Source of the DNA: Metallyticus violacea
Lineage: Eukaryota; Arthropoda; Insecta; Mantodea; Metallyticidae
Length of the DNA: 64,000 nucleotides
Assembly (NCBI GenBank): GCA_030762175.1
Contig: CM060842.1
Location: forward strand, 46,594,001 to 46,658,000
Direction of reading: 5' to 3'
Shown: piece by piece, positions 12,564 through 22,334 of the stretch
Layout: the number at the start of each line of letters is the position of its first letter
Position numbering within the stretch: the first letter of the stretch is position 1
Translations under genes and position numbers: made by a program
The notes under the pieces: model-generated
What the model was told of the DNA's origin: nothing
The model's input: only the letters and a program-made list of their open reading frames with translations
Databases searched by the model: none

Positions 12564-13062
12564 TTGGATTGGACTGTTAGGGGTGGAGAAGGATATTTCG
12601 ATACTTCAGCCTTACTCAATGGCTGCCTACGTCCCTAGTCTGGGCACCTCCGGAATGAGGTAAGGTAGACATCGGCCATAATCCATGGGGCGTAAGGCAA
12701 GGACGTGGACGGGATCCCTAACTTTGTTTTCATATAGAACATCCCAACTTAGTCCCTCCTCAAATGAGTTCTAACTTCTCATACCAAATGCCTTTCTAAA
12801 GCGCAAGCTACCGTCACCCGTACCAGCCCATCTCGCTTGACATTTTAGAACCTGTAACAGAACCAACAGAATGAAATAATATCAAATGGGAAGGCGGAAA
12901 ATTTGTAGAAGGAAAAGATCCGCCCTAGCATTCGCCTAAGCGACTAGGGCAAACTACAAAAGAAAAAGAAAAAGAATCAGGGTGACAGATTCAAAGGGAT
13001 TTGAACCTGATACCTCCAGAATATAGTTCTAAGTATTACCGTTCGAGTCACTCCGTTCGGTT
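12564..13062 (-). mobile_element. SINE-C, near full-length copy
   Basis: Minus-strand copy. The 3-prime end lies at TTGGATTGGACTGTTAGG (12564). The tRNA-like head is at about 12990-13060, read on the plus strand as GGGATTTGAACCTGATACC (B-box complement) and GAGTCACTCCGTTCGG. Shared body segments with the other four copies are GATACTTCAGCCTTACTCAA, AAAGCGCAAGC.ACCGTCA, AACCAACAGAATGAAAT and CATTCGCCTAAGCGAC. The family is unknown to me by name; membership rests on these within-window matches. Confidence 0.8.
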
Positions 13063-14062
13063 ACTTATGGTACACAAGTTTTTACACAGCAATTCAATAT
13101 GGCAGCCATCCGTTTCGAAGCACTGCTCCCAAAGTTCGACTCCGGCCGGAAAGATTAGATAATTATCTTTCTTCATCGTTCCTATGTTAACAAACCTGTT
13201 CCATTTATAGGGTTTGTGTGTGTGCGTGTGTGCGTGCAGTTTTTTTTTTTTTTTTTTTTTCGCGTAGATTCCACCTCATAATCCACCATCAGCCGTCGGT
13301 CTATCCGACCAGACGCGGCGATTGAAAGTGAAATGTGGAATGATTTTTTCAAAGATGATTTTATATCAAAGGTGGTAAATTAAGAAAAATTTGCATAGCA
13401 GTCAGTTCTCCTGATATACATAAACAAGCAAGGCTTTGAATGTTCGAGATTTAATTTGAGATGCTTTAGGCTACTATAATCAATGAACCATGAGTAATTG
13501 TGGGTCTTACCACTGCAGTGTACAGTCAATGCTTCATCTGTAGTTAAGTTCTTGCGGCAAGAAAGACTTATTTAAGCATTTATTTTATTGCTATTGCTCT
13601 TTAATACACTTTCTTAGGTTCTGAGCACCTCTTACTTTAAATTTTACATTTTTAACGCGGTAAACCTCCAAGCAAAGAAACCTAACCTCTTCTTATCCAT
13701 CTGCTAGGAAATTTTTGGTTGAGATGCCTTTTAACAATTGCACCAAGTGAGGGAAGGTAACACTGTCAATAGTGACATCTTGCTATAGCTGTGGTTCCAG
13801 CAATTGCAGGATAGGAACGGTCTAAAATGTAGCTTCTGCAAAAATATGAGAACCTTCAACTTTAGTCCTCGTGAACTCGAGCAGCACTTGCATTTTTCAA
13901 TTTTAGTTTGCTCCTTTGCCATTCAAATATTGTGTGAAGTGGCTCTCTACGCACAATGCGACAATGAATAGCAAGCAGGATATAAACCAGTAGGTTTTTA
14001 TTAGTTATAGCCTCAATTAGTTCATGATCTATTGCTTTACTGGTGGACAATATAGTCCAATT
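13063..14062. other. No gene; short GT-rich and poly-T tracts
   Basis: A short GT/GCGT tract (13213-13238) is followed directly by about 21 T residues (13240-13260). The rest shows no recognisable feature. Confidence 0.5.
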
Positions 14063-14181
14063 TACGAGCCTTTTAATTTGTTACAAACGACATCTAGGTG
14101 GCGCTATTGAGATACGTCATTACTATTTTCGAAACATTTGTTATTGTGAAAACCGTTGTAGCTCAGAAACTGACCAAGTAT

Positions 14182-14217
<36 letters not shown>

Positions 14218-14858
14218 AATTTTGCGAAGAAAAAAAATTCAATATTGAAGGTTTTCGTTGGATGATTTTTTTTTACGATGTAAAGGCCTAACTAAATAGT
14301 AATGCATAGGATCGCTTAGTTCAGCTTTGATAATAAACACAACCAGAAAGACTTAACAATTGGTTTGCAGAATTTCGTCCTGATCGTGCGTCTGTGGTGA
14401 TGAATTTCGTGAAGGTCAATCAAAACCGGTTGTCATTCCAAAAAAACATCGATGCTGTATGCAACATGATTGAGGAAGATCGAATGTGACTTACAGTGAG
14501 ATAGAGGCATTCTTATGCATATCGAAGATAGTATATTTGATTTTGAGTGAACATTTAGCTGCGGAAAAGATCTATTCCCGAAGGATTCCGCATAATTTGA
14601 CCGAAGTTCAAAAAACCGCTCGTGTTTATTGGTGTAATGAAATGCTCAAAAAATTCTATCGAGGAACTGCAAAATCCGTATACAATATCGTAACAGGTGA
14701 CGAAACATGGACATGTTCGTATGAACCGGAAAGCAAGTAATAATCCACCGTTAGGCGAAGAGCAGTTAATGCTGAATGGTGTACAACAATTTGTTTGCCA
14801 GAAATATCGATGAAAATAGGAAAAACAATCGAAAACATCGCACCATTCTTCATCATCA

Positions 14859-15105
14859 GTCCTGGTGGTGTAGTGGTAACCAAGTTGCCTTCTAAACCAA
14901 AGATCGCGCGTTCATTAATCCTAAGTACAGCTTCCTTCGGAAGGGAAGTGAAGCCGTGGGTCCCGTGTCGTACATTTACGGCATTTAAGCCTGAAAGAAG
15001 AGGCCTCTGAGCAAAATTTATCGGTCTTTTCGCGCCCTGATTTGAATGGGACTCTGATCACCTGAGATGTTAAAGAACTTCCGTAAATAAATAAAATAAA
15101 AAAAG
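14859..15105 (+). mobile_element. SINE-A nested inside the mariner
   Basis: This copy starts GTCCTGGTGGTGTAGTGG and ends in AAATAAATAAAATAAAAAAAG. It is flanked by a perfect 15-bp duplication CATTCTTCATCATCA at 14844-14858 and 15106-15120. It is shorter than the 10948 copy, with the segment after the B box reduced. The duplicated bases lie in the mariner codons around the second catalytic Asp, so the SINE arrived after the mariner. Confidence 0.95.
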
Positions 15106-15340
15106 CATTCTTCATCATCACGATGCCAGTTCTCAACACAGTGCGTGAAACAATTGATTATTTGAAGAAGAAACACATCGAATTAATGTCTGATTGCCCG
15201 TATTCACCAGATTTATCACCCAAGGACTTCTTTTTGTTTCCCAACGCCAAACAAAAAATGCGTAGACAGCGATTTTCATCACCTCAAGAAGCTGCTGAAG
15301 CCTCTAAAATCCATGTTTTTGAGATACCAACTTTAGAGCG

Positions 15341-15392
15341 GAAAAAATGTTTCAGAATTGACTTGGGAAAAAAATGTTTCAGAATTGGCTTG
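15341..15392 (+). repeat. Tandem duplication of 26 bp inside the mariner transposase
   Basis: GAAAAAATGTTTCAGAATTG is repeated as GAAAAAAATGTTTCAGAATT with matching downstream bases. It duplicates codons of a C-terminal region that normally reads once in mariner transposases. Confidence 0.85.
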
Positions 15393-15495
15393 AACGTGTG
15401 CAAAGTGTATAAATGTTAAATGCCAATATTATGAACAGCAATAAAACAGTTTGTTTTTTTCCTAGTTTTTGTAACAACTTAAAATAACCCTCGTA

Positions 15496-16499
15496 TAATA
15501 GTTAAGTTGGTTTTATTCGAAATATAAAGTGTAAAACACGCAAAACTGTTTATCTTGTTATTTCTAGCTGGTTTCTTAAACACAAGTTGGCGCGTGAAGA
15601 ATCCTCTTAAACCCGTTCTACAGGCCTACAAATTCTGGTTCATCTCTTCTTTAAAGTGGATACTTGCTAATGTTTTAAGCTTTCAAGTAAGCTTCTTTTG
15701 GAACTCTGCCTATGCTGACAATAGCCAATCGTTCTTCTTTGGTATACTCTAACGGAAGGAAGGAAAGAAAGAAATGAAAAAGAAAGAAAAAGAAAATCAA
15801 CTTTTCTCAAAACTGCACCCGTGCCCTGAAACATCTAAGATATTTTAATAATGTACATCAAATATGATGAAGAAAGAGATGGAACAGAAATGGTTAAGTT
15901 TCGGCACATTTCTGGAATTAATAAAACAATAAAAGGAATGGAATTTGGAATGATATCTTAATAGCGCTTTATAGAGCTCTGGTAGGTAAGCATAACGTAA
16001 AGTGAAACTGGATTATAAACAGATCAGGTAAAAGGAAGCTGCAGAGATATATTTCCTAAAAGAGGATTGGTTGTAATTTAAGAAATCATATACGCTGTCG
16101 GAAGGAAGAAAGAATCGATAACCGGAGGTATATGTAACGAATGCTCTCCAACAGGTTTACAAAACAGATACTTCTGGTTCGATAAGAACCACACAGAAGT
16201 GGTAACCGCATTGGTTTGGAACTTTCAGCCTATGCTTGGAGTTTAATAAAAACTAATTGCATGGCATTTTTAAAACAAGTTATGTTAAGATTAAGCTGTT
16301 TGAGTGTACAATCTAAAGTTAAATGTTTGCACCAATTTTTACCAAACGTTATTTTAAAAAGAGCATTTCTTGTTATATTTTATTTTTCATAATTGATTTA
16401 ACATTGCATTTATTCATAATTACATTTTATTTGTTTATTGACTTCTTTAAAGAATTTGGTTGAAAATGTATTTAGTAGCATTAATGCCACAAGCTTTTT
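15496..16499. other. No feature recognised
   Basis: An A-rich stretch of GAAA/GGAA type lies at 15750-15800. There is no coding or repeat family that I recognise. Confidence 0.5.
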
Positions 16500-16554
16500 A
16501 ATATGCAAATACCCGTAATATGGTTTAATATATTGCCAATATTTTGGATGTTTA

Positions 16555-16842
16555 CCGCCACGGGTGGCCGAGGTCGTTAAATCGCGGACTCGTGAGCGGG
16601 AGGTCTGGGGTTCGAATCCCGCCAGGACCGTCCTCCCTGACTGAGGTTTTTCCCAGGTTTTCCTCCGTCCTCATAAGTGGCAAATGCCGGGGAGGTACCC
16701 TAAAACTTAGGCCTGGAACGTTTCCTTCCTTAAAAATAAATCCTTTCCCAATATATCATTTCATTTCATGTGTCACCAGTGTCCAACGCCTGTGGTGCCT
16801 CTGTAGCAAAAACGGGCGTTAAACAACATTCATTATTATTCA
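16555..16842 (+). mobile_element. SINE-B in the tandem array, copy 1
   Basis: Full-length, beginning CCGCCACGGGTGGCCGAGG, with the B box GGGGTTCGAATCCC and tail AACGGGCGTTAAACAACATT. The 11-bp target duplication TTGGATGTTTA is perfect (16544-16554 and 16843-16853). Confidence 0.95.
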
Positions 16843-17785
16843 TTGGATGTTTAGACGAATGGCTGCGACGTTTGACTTATTTTCATATACTGGGCATTTT
16901 CCGAACGCTGGGTGGTGCTCTATTGCAGTTTAAAGTCGACTTTATCAAAATAACGCCATATTTTGGAGCCAAAAGTCGTATTTTGGATTCTTGTGACTAT
17001 CCTTGTATAAAGAGCACTGGTTATTTTCTCGGTTGTATTTTAGAGCAATCGAGGAACATTTGTAGGCATTAAACATTTTTGAAATGAATTTTTCTCTCAA
17101 AAGCCCGAAAAGGACTACCATTGTACATATTATAATGAGTAGGAATCACTTAAGAGTTTTTAGCAAGGGCCCTATTCTACATGTATTTACATTCCGCCGG
17201 GTGTTTATCTGCTTTAGTTTTTTTTATCTATTTTATCGAGGCTACAGTTGTGAAAAAGTCTTTTTATGGGTAGGAGAAAAATGTTGACGTCACCTTTGAA
17301 CTTCTATAGCCATTGAATAGAGGGGCATTGGTGTTACTCAAAGATGAATTTTAGTGCACTGTTGGTGTATTTGTAGACCTGGATTATTTAAAAATTTAGG
17401 CCACCATCTCAAGAGACTGAAAATGACTTTATTTTGAAAATAGGTATTTTGATGAATATCTACGCATGTGCAGGGAAGATTAATTTGGGGGGGGGCATTT
17501 TTCCAAAACTGGTGCCCCATTCCATCTCTGGCCACCGCGTGATTTTCTATTTAAATTTTTTGTATTTTTTATTGGTGCAGTACTTTTGAGAAAGTCCGTT
17601 TTTGGCAGAAAAATGTTATCTTTTGAATTATTTGCCTATTCTTCCATATAGGAATACTGGTATATTTCTGGATGAATTTATAGGGAAATCGTGGTATGTA
17701 TGTAGGCGTGAAGTGCTTTCAAAATTGAGTCCTCCATGTCTAGGGGCTAAATATTGCCAAATTTTGGACATATTTTGACGAATAT

Positions 17786-18041
17786 ACCGCCACGGGTGGC
17801 CAAAGTCGTAAGGCGCGGAACTCGTGAGTGACAGGCCTAGCATTCGAATCCAGCCAGGACCGTCCTCCCTGACCGAGTTTTTTCCCAGTCCTCATAAATA
17901 TTAAATGTAGGGGAGGTGCCCTAATCTTAGGCCTGAAACGTTCCCTTCCTTAAAAAAATCCATTTCATGTATCATAAGTGTCCACCGCCTGTGGTGCCTC
18001 AGTAGTAAAAACGGGCGTTAAACACTATTAAAATAAAAAAA
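17786..18041 (+). mobile_element. SINE-B in the tandem array, copy 2
   Basis: Full-length but slightly deleted in the middle (after GAGTTTTTTCCCAG). The target duplication TTGACGAATAT (17775-17785) and TTGATGAATAT (18042-18052) differs at one base. The head-to-tail order matches copy 1. Confidence 0.93.
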
Positions 18042-18305
18042 TTGATGAATATCTTCGTAATGCAAGGCATATTTTAATTGTTTGACATTTTCCGTACACT
18101 GGGTTCTCATTCCATCTGTAGGCCATCTGTTTAGTTTAATGTCTTCTTTATCGAGAGTAGTTTTGAAAAATGCCATTTTTGTGGCTGATTATCTCATAAG
18201 ACCTTTAAGATTCTTTTGGTCATTCTTACACAGAGGGCACTGATTCTATTCCAGCATGAATTTTCAGGGCAATTGAGTCATAGTATATTTTTAATAACAT
18301 GCATT

Positions 18306-19560
18306 TGGCAGACACCACAGAACACATATTTTAAGGGGTGATGTGGGTTCAAATTGGAAAGAAGTCACGTGAAAATCTACAATGCAGATACTTAGTATTA
18401 TCGCATTTACAGAAAACTTAAAGTAACAAATTTTGGTCTATCCTTGAGCATTTTTGCTGTTTTGCATGCTTTTAAGGCCATATATAATTTAGATAAGATG
18501 TTAAAATATTTTTGCAAAATGGATTTTTGGATACAAAAAAAAAAAAAAACTAAAAGTATGCCCAAGTTTTCTAATAATAATTTCAGAGTTTTAAATGCAG
18601 CGACCTTTTCATCATCATAATCACTTTATTTGGACGTTAATATTTTATATGTTAGGCATTCTAATTCGTTCTTGTGGATGCTGCGAAACATGGTTTCATC
18701 TGCTGTAACTTATTTATGTGCTTAAATTAAACATCAGGAGAATAATTATATATTTAAATTTTGTTTTTGTTAGTTTAAAACAGAGCATTTCCCTTACTGG
18801 AATTTTATATGTGGCACAGAGCAGCATAGAAACGCCATAATCAACTTTCTTTTATTTCCTCGTTGGATATTTCTCAAAATGGTTTCTCAATAGAGTAATA
18901 TTTGTGGTGTTAAAAGGTTTTTGTAAACTTTTGTAATTCTTTAATTTTTCCTTTAAGCTCAAAAATAAAAGTTTAATAAATTCTATTTCAGAGCATTGAA
19001 TGCCAGCATCTATACCATTTGTTTTCAAGCACTCTCACCAATACTGGAAAATCCCAAAATACTGTTCAGCAGTATTACAAGATTTTCTGATCCTCAAGTC
19101 AGGGTTCATTGTGAATGAAGAAAGACTAAAGGCGATGTAATTTAGTAATGGTGTACTGGAGAAAAGACGATTCTGGGTGTTTCAAGAACATGTGATAAAG
19201 GTAATGAAATAATGAAGAGAGAAATTAAAACGGGAACAAATAAAGAAAGAAATATTTACAGGAATTGATGGAACACCTAGACAGGACATTCAGATATAAA
19301 CTGGAAAATTGGAAGGCCTGAAAATGGCAGTATTTGAAATAACACATCTGTTCAGAAAGGGAAATGAGAAAGGTAATCAATCCTTGTTAAGGATATCTTT
19401 AGATAGTCAAGGTGTGATTTAAATTCAAGACATGGCTTCTATTTTCTTCTTAAGCAAAGCACTTAAAGTTCCACCCAGCTCAATAGTAAAGGAAATTGTA
19501 TCACTACAAATCCAAAATTTACCACGAAACCTCAGAATGAACGTTCATTAATTTCATATG
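18306..19560. other. AT-rich sequence, no gene
   Basis: No family recognised. A-rich and T-rich runs (18536-18550) are present, and short frames at 19000-19530 have no motif. Confidence 0.5.
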
Positions 19561-19759
19561 CTAATATCATAAGTAACCTTTTATTTTCTCATAAATCTAT
19601 CACTTCCCCCGTTTTGCTTTTATTTCACATGGAAATTCTTCAGAAATAAGAGAAGAATAACACAAGGAGTGGAAGAAAATTCTTCCTGTGTTATATAAGA
19701 TATTTGGCAAAGCCGCAGGAGAGCTACTGGACATCCTCCCAGTATCGGTGTTCCAGACA

Positions 19760-20040
19760 TTAGCCTGGTCATCCGGTAACACCGGACAAGTTTTTCACCG
19801 CAGAGACACGCTACATTTCTTTTCTTTCACGTACGCCTTGTGGATGACGTGAATTGAAACCAGCGGTCCATTGCAGTCTTTGGCAGCTGCCCATTAAAAG
19901 AGGGTGGGACTGGATAATGTCCGGTTGCATGCATTCACTTTCATGAAAGGGTCACTCAGCTGCCGCCCTGTCGACATAGTTTAGAGAATGTGGGTTCACC
20001 GTCCTGAAGTTAAACCACTGTACCACTTGCTCCCTCCTGA
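19760..20040 (-). mobile_element. Possible fourth tRNA-derived SINE (single copy)
   Basis: On the minus strand the right end reads GGGAGCAAGTGGTACAGTGG and then TTTAACTTCAGGACGGTGAA, resembling a tRNA 5-prime half with an A box. The B box is not clear and no second copy is in the window. The GC content of the block is higher than its surroundings. Confidence 0.3.
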
Positions 20041-20555
20041 CATAACCTGCGCATAAATAAAAACGGCTCTATTATCAAACAATCTACTCATTCTTCGACA
20101 AAGAAAAGTTGAGCATTAAATAGTAGAGCTCAAAGAGATAGGTTTCTCTTTGTGGAACGAAAGGATTTTGCTATAAATTTGACTTTTCTATAGCTTGAAA
20201 TGGAGGTCTGTTTCTTTAATTGAACAATCCAGGACTTTATTGCTGCAATCAATCAACCTACGTCTTTATCTTGTTGATGCTGTTATTCATACCAGAAATC
20301 TAGTACATAAAAACAGGAATGTAAAGCATATTAACGGCGATATTCCTCAGCTAAGGTACAATAATCCTTCACTTGGAAGTTCAGGATTAAATGTACTAAC
20401 CACTCTGAGTAGTTACCTACTTATTTCAAGTTAAATACTTTTCTTGTATAGGCTTCAGCTTACCTTGACGCAATTCTGAGGGTATTCCAGACTCCCGTTT
20501 ATCCATCCTTCCCCCCTTCTCTTTCTCTTTTATTTCGTAGTATGATGATAACATA
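20041..20555. other. No feature recognised
   Basis: The 79-codon frame at 20195-20434 has no recognisable motif. Confidence 0.45.
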
Positions 20556-20559
20556 CAGT

Positions 20560-20770
20560 TTGAATTATTCATAAGTCTCCTGCTCATCTCTTCTTCTATC
20601 TTTTGCGAATTTCACTACATCTATTATGTTACATTCTTGTATAATTGTTTTATTTTGTGCCTGTCTATTGGCTCTTAAAAGCATTCTTCTCTGTTGTTTT
20701 CATTAGTTGCTTTGTTTTACTAACCTTTGCTCTGGCTTCAGTTCCATATTGGTCTAACAATTATTTTATA
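20560..20770 (-). mobile_element. LINE reverse transcriptase, C-terminal piece (right-hand partner at 21.6 kb)
   Basis: Minus-strand translation gives SKTKQLMKTTEK (about 20700) and further on CNIIDVVKFAKDRRR (about 20600). These align with the tail of a widespread insect LINE after its Y(G/T)AET motif. Frames shift between them. The preceding part of the same protein ends at about 21600, so the two pieces seem to be separated by an insertion. Confidence 0.6.
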
Positions 20771-20879
20771 TTAATTTAGGCAAATCATGCTAAATATAAG
20801 CCTTTTAATAAACGATAATAGAGTTAGAAACTAAGTTTGTATTATAATTAACATGTTATAAATGGCAGTAACTGAAAAA

Positions 20880-21410
20880 CAATGCATGACCTTTAAAATG
20901 ACAATATTTTATTCAAAAAATAAGAAACATAAGAACTTTCTTTAAGAAAATGTTATGTTAATGCTGCAGTTGTTGCAATTATGTTTAACAATTAAATATT
21001 TTTCATCTGCTGCATTACTAATGAAGTTCCTGTGTTTGGAGTTTCGATTTTTTGGGCATGTAACCTTCATCCTTCAGCTTTAAATATGCAATTAGCTTGT
21101 AATATGTTTCTTTTTTATGTTTAGACTCATTTAAATAATCGATTTATTTACCGATAATGTTGAAGGTTTCCAGATTTTGATTTTTTTTTTTTTCGAAATA
21201 GGTTAATGACATATTTTTACTGTACTTCTGTGTAAATTCTTTAATTTACACCATTCAATGAACCTGTTGTATGATGTATCATATTGCTACTTTGATTTTG
21301 ATGGCAACAATTCTAATACGCTATCTGCAGTTTCTTTTATTTCGTCTGGTTCATCTATATAATTCATTCCGGAAGATATTTTTTTTATAATTCTGCAACA
21401 TTATCAATTA
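20880..21410 (-). mobile_element. Crypton-like tyrosine recombinase fragment, decayed
   Basis: Minus-strand frames give ELLPSKSK (21292-21315), then YDTSYNRFIEWCKLKN (about 21220-21280), then IAYLKLKDEGYMPKKSK or its shifted form (about 21040-21115) and AADEKYLI (about 20985-21015). This order matches the N-terminal SAM-like domain and following linker of the phage-integrase-like tyrosine recombinases found in insect Crypton elements. A catalytic Arg-containing GACR segment would follow AADEKYLI, but there only a frameshifted stretch is seen. The C-terminal Arg-His-Tyr part is missing. Stops and shifts make it inactive. Confidence 0.6.
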
Positions 21411-21599
21411 TTCAAAAACGGATGCATGGCCTACTGTATATTTAACGATGGCTAGTAATAGATTATTAAATAAATTATTATAATAACTAATTCACTGTCT
21501 AAAATTATCATAGGCCACACACGTTAAACTTTATTTTTATTTTCTTCGTAGATTTGATTCACTCAGCCTGTGGCCTCGTTACTCACTCTAATCACAAAA

Positions 21600-22330
21600 T
21601 AAAATCTTACTTTTAATGTTTGTATCATAAACAAATATTATTTCCTTTCAATATTAAGGTCTTTATTCTTCCAAATTATATCTCGTAAAATAATCTATTT
21701 TTTGCTATACCTTTTGAACCTATATCTTTATTTCATTTATAATTTTCGTTCACCACTCCTAAATATTTAAATTTCTAACTTGCTCGGTAGTTTTCACCTT
21801 AACTTCTTTAGTACTAGTTTACATTTCATTGGTTTCTTTGATAAGCATATGCATTTGGTCTTTCCAGCGGATACCATTGCTCTGCAGTTATAACAAATTA
21901 GTATAGTAATCGCTATTGTTCTCACCTGCATAAGTTATTATTATTAAATTTTCTATCTCACTAAAATAACAAGGTAGATCTCTAAATTTGTATAATTTTA
22001 TCATTTATTAGGCTAAATGAGGGATTAAGGAAATCTCGTAGTCGGATTCAATTTAAATTTGTTTATTTAAACCGTTAATTTTCTGTCTATAGATGTTTTT
22101 TTAATCATATCCTCTATTGTTTTAACTATTAGTTTAGGCAATTCTTTCTCTTTCACAATTTTAGTGATATCCTCCAACCTCATCCGATCGAATACTAACC
22201 TGAATTCCTGTTTTTCTTCACTAATTCTTATATAAGACATTTGCTTTATTTTTTTAAAGTAATTTTAAACAAAATCTGACATCAGCAGTAGTTGGTTTTT
22301 CAGTTCAAAGTTAATCCTTCAGTTCTGATG
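21600..22330 (-). mobile_element. LINE reverse transcriptase, palm region, decayed
   Basis: Minus-strand reading starts near 22200 with FDRMRLEDITKIVKEKELPK, which aligns with the finger-palm region (FDRI.L.DV motif) of a common insect LINE. About 300 bases later comes a YADD-like degenerate YAGE (near 21930), then VRNLNI for the usual F.YLG motif (about 21775). IWKNKDLNIERK follows at about 21680. The reading breaks off at about 21600 and resumes at 20770. Numerous stops are present. Confidence 0.65.
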
Positions 22331-22334
22331 AATG

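Larger units (their letters stand above)
14063..15495 (+). mobile_element. Mariner DNA transposon, both ends present, transposase broken
   Basis: The left terminus TACGAGCCTTTTAATTTGTT and the right terminus, ending AAAATAACCCTCGTA, form imperfect terminal inverted repeats. TA lies at each edge, the known mariner target. Between them are mariner transposase remnants on the plus strand. The segment IPHNLTEVQKTARV and the catalytic-core TGDETW sit at about 14580-14720. A HHDDAS-like second Asp motif surrounds 15110-15130, and PYSPDLSPKDFFLF (third Asp of a DD34D triad) lies at 15200-15240. Stops, frameshifts and an inserted SINE-A (14859-15105) inactivate it. A run of 28 A residues sits in the 5-prime leader (14188-14215). 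A 26-bp segment is tandemly duplicated near the C-terminus. Without the SINE and its extra target copy the element would be about 1.17 kb, close to usual mariner size. Confidence 0.88.
16500..18305 (+). repeat. Degenerate tandem array, unit about 300 bp, four units
   Basis: Landmark words recur in the same order. A CATTTTCCG-type word occurs at about 16894, 17188, 17496 and 18085. A TTTTATCGAG or TTTTATTGG word with a following GTGAAAAAG or GAGAAAGTCC comes about 60-80 bases later. A GCACTGG-type word and then GATGAATTTTAG.GCAAT fall near the unit end (about 17008, 17326, 17652 and 18238). Corrected for the SINE inserted in the last unit, spacing is about 294-322 bases. Units are strongly diverged. 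It looks like an old satellite or multiplied element segment rather than coding DNA. Confidence 0.65.

Noticed and set aside
18960..19080. Exon preceded by a polypyrimidine tract and AG
   Set aside because: Such signals are frequent by chance in T-rich DNA, and the putative exon has no coding similarity.
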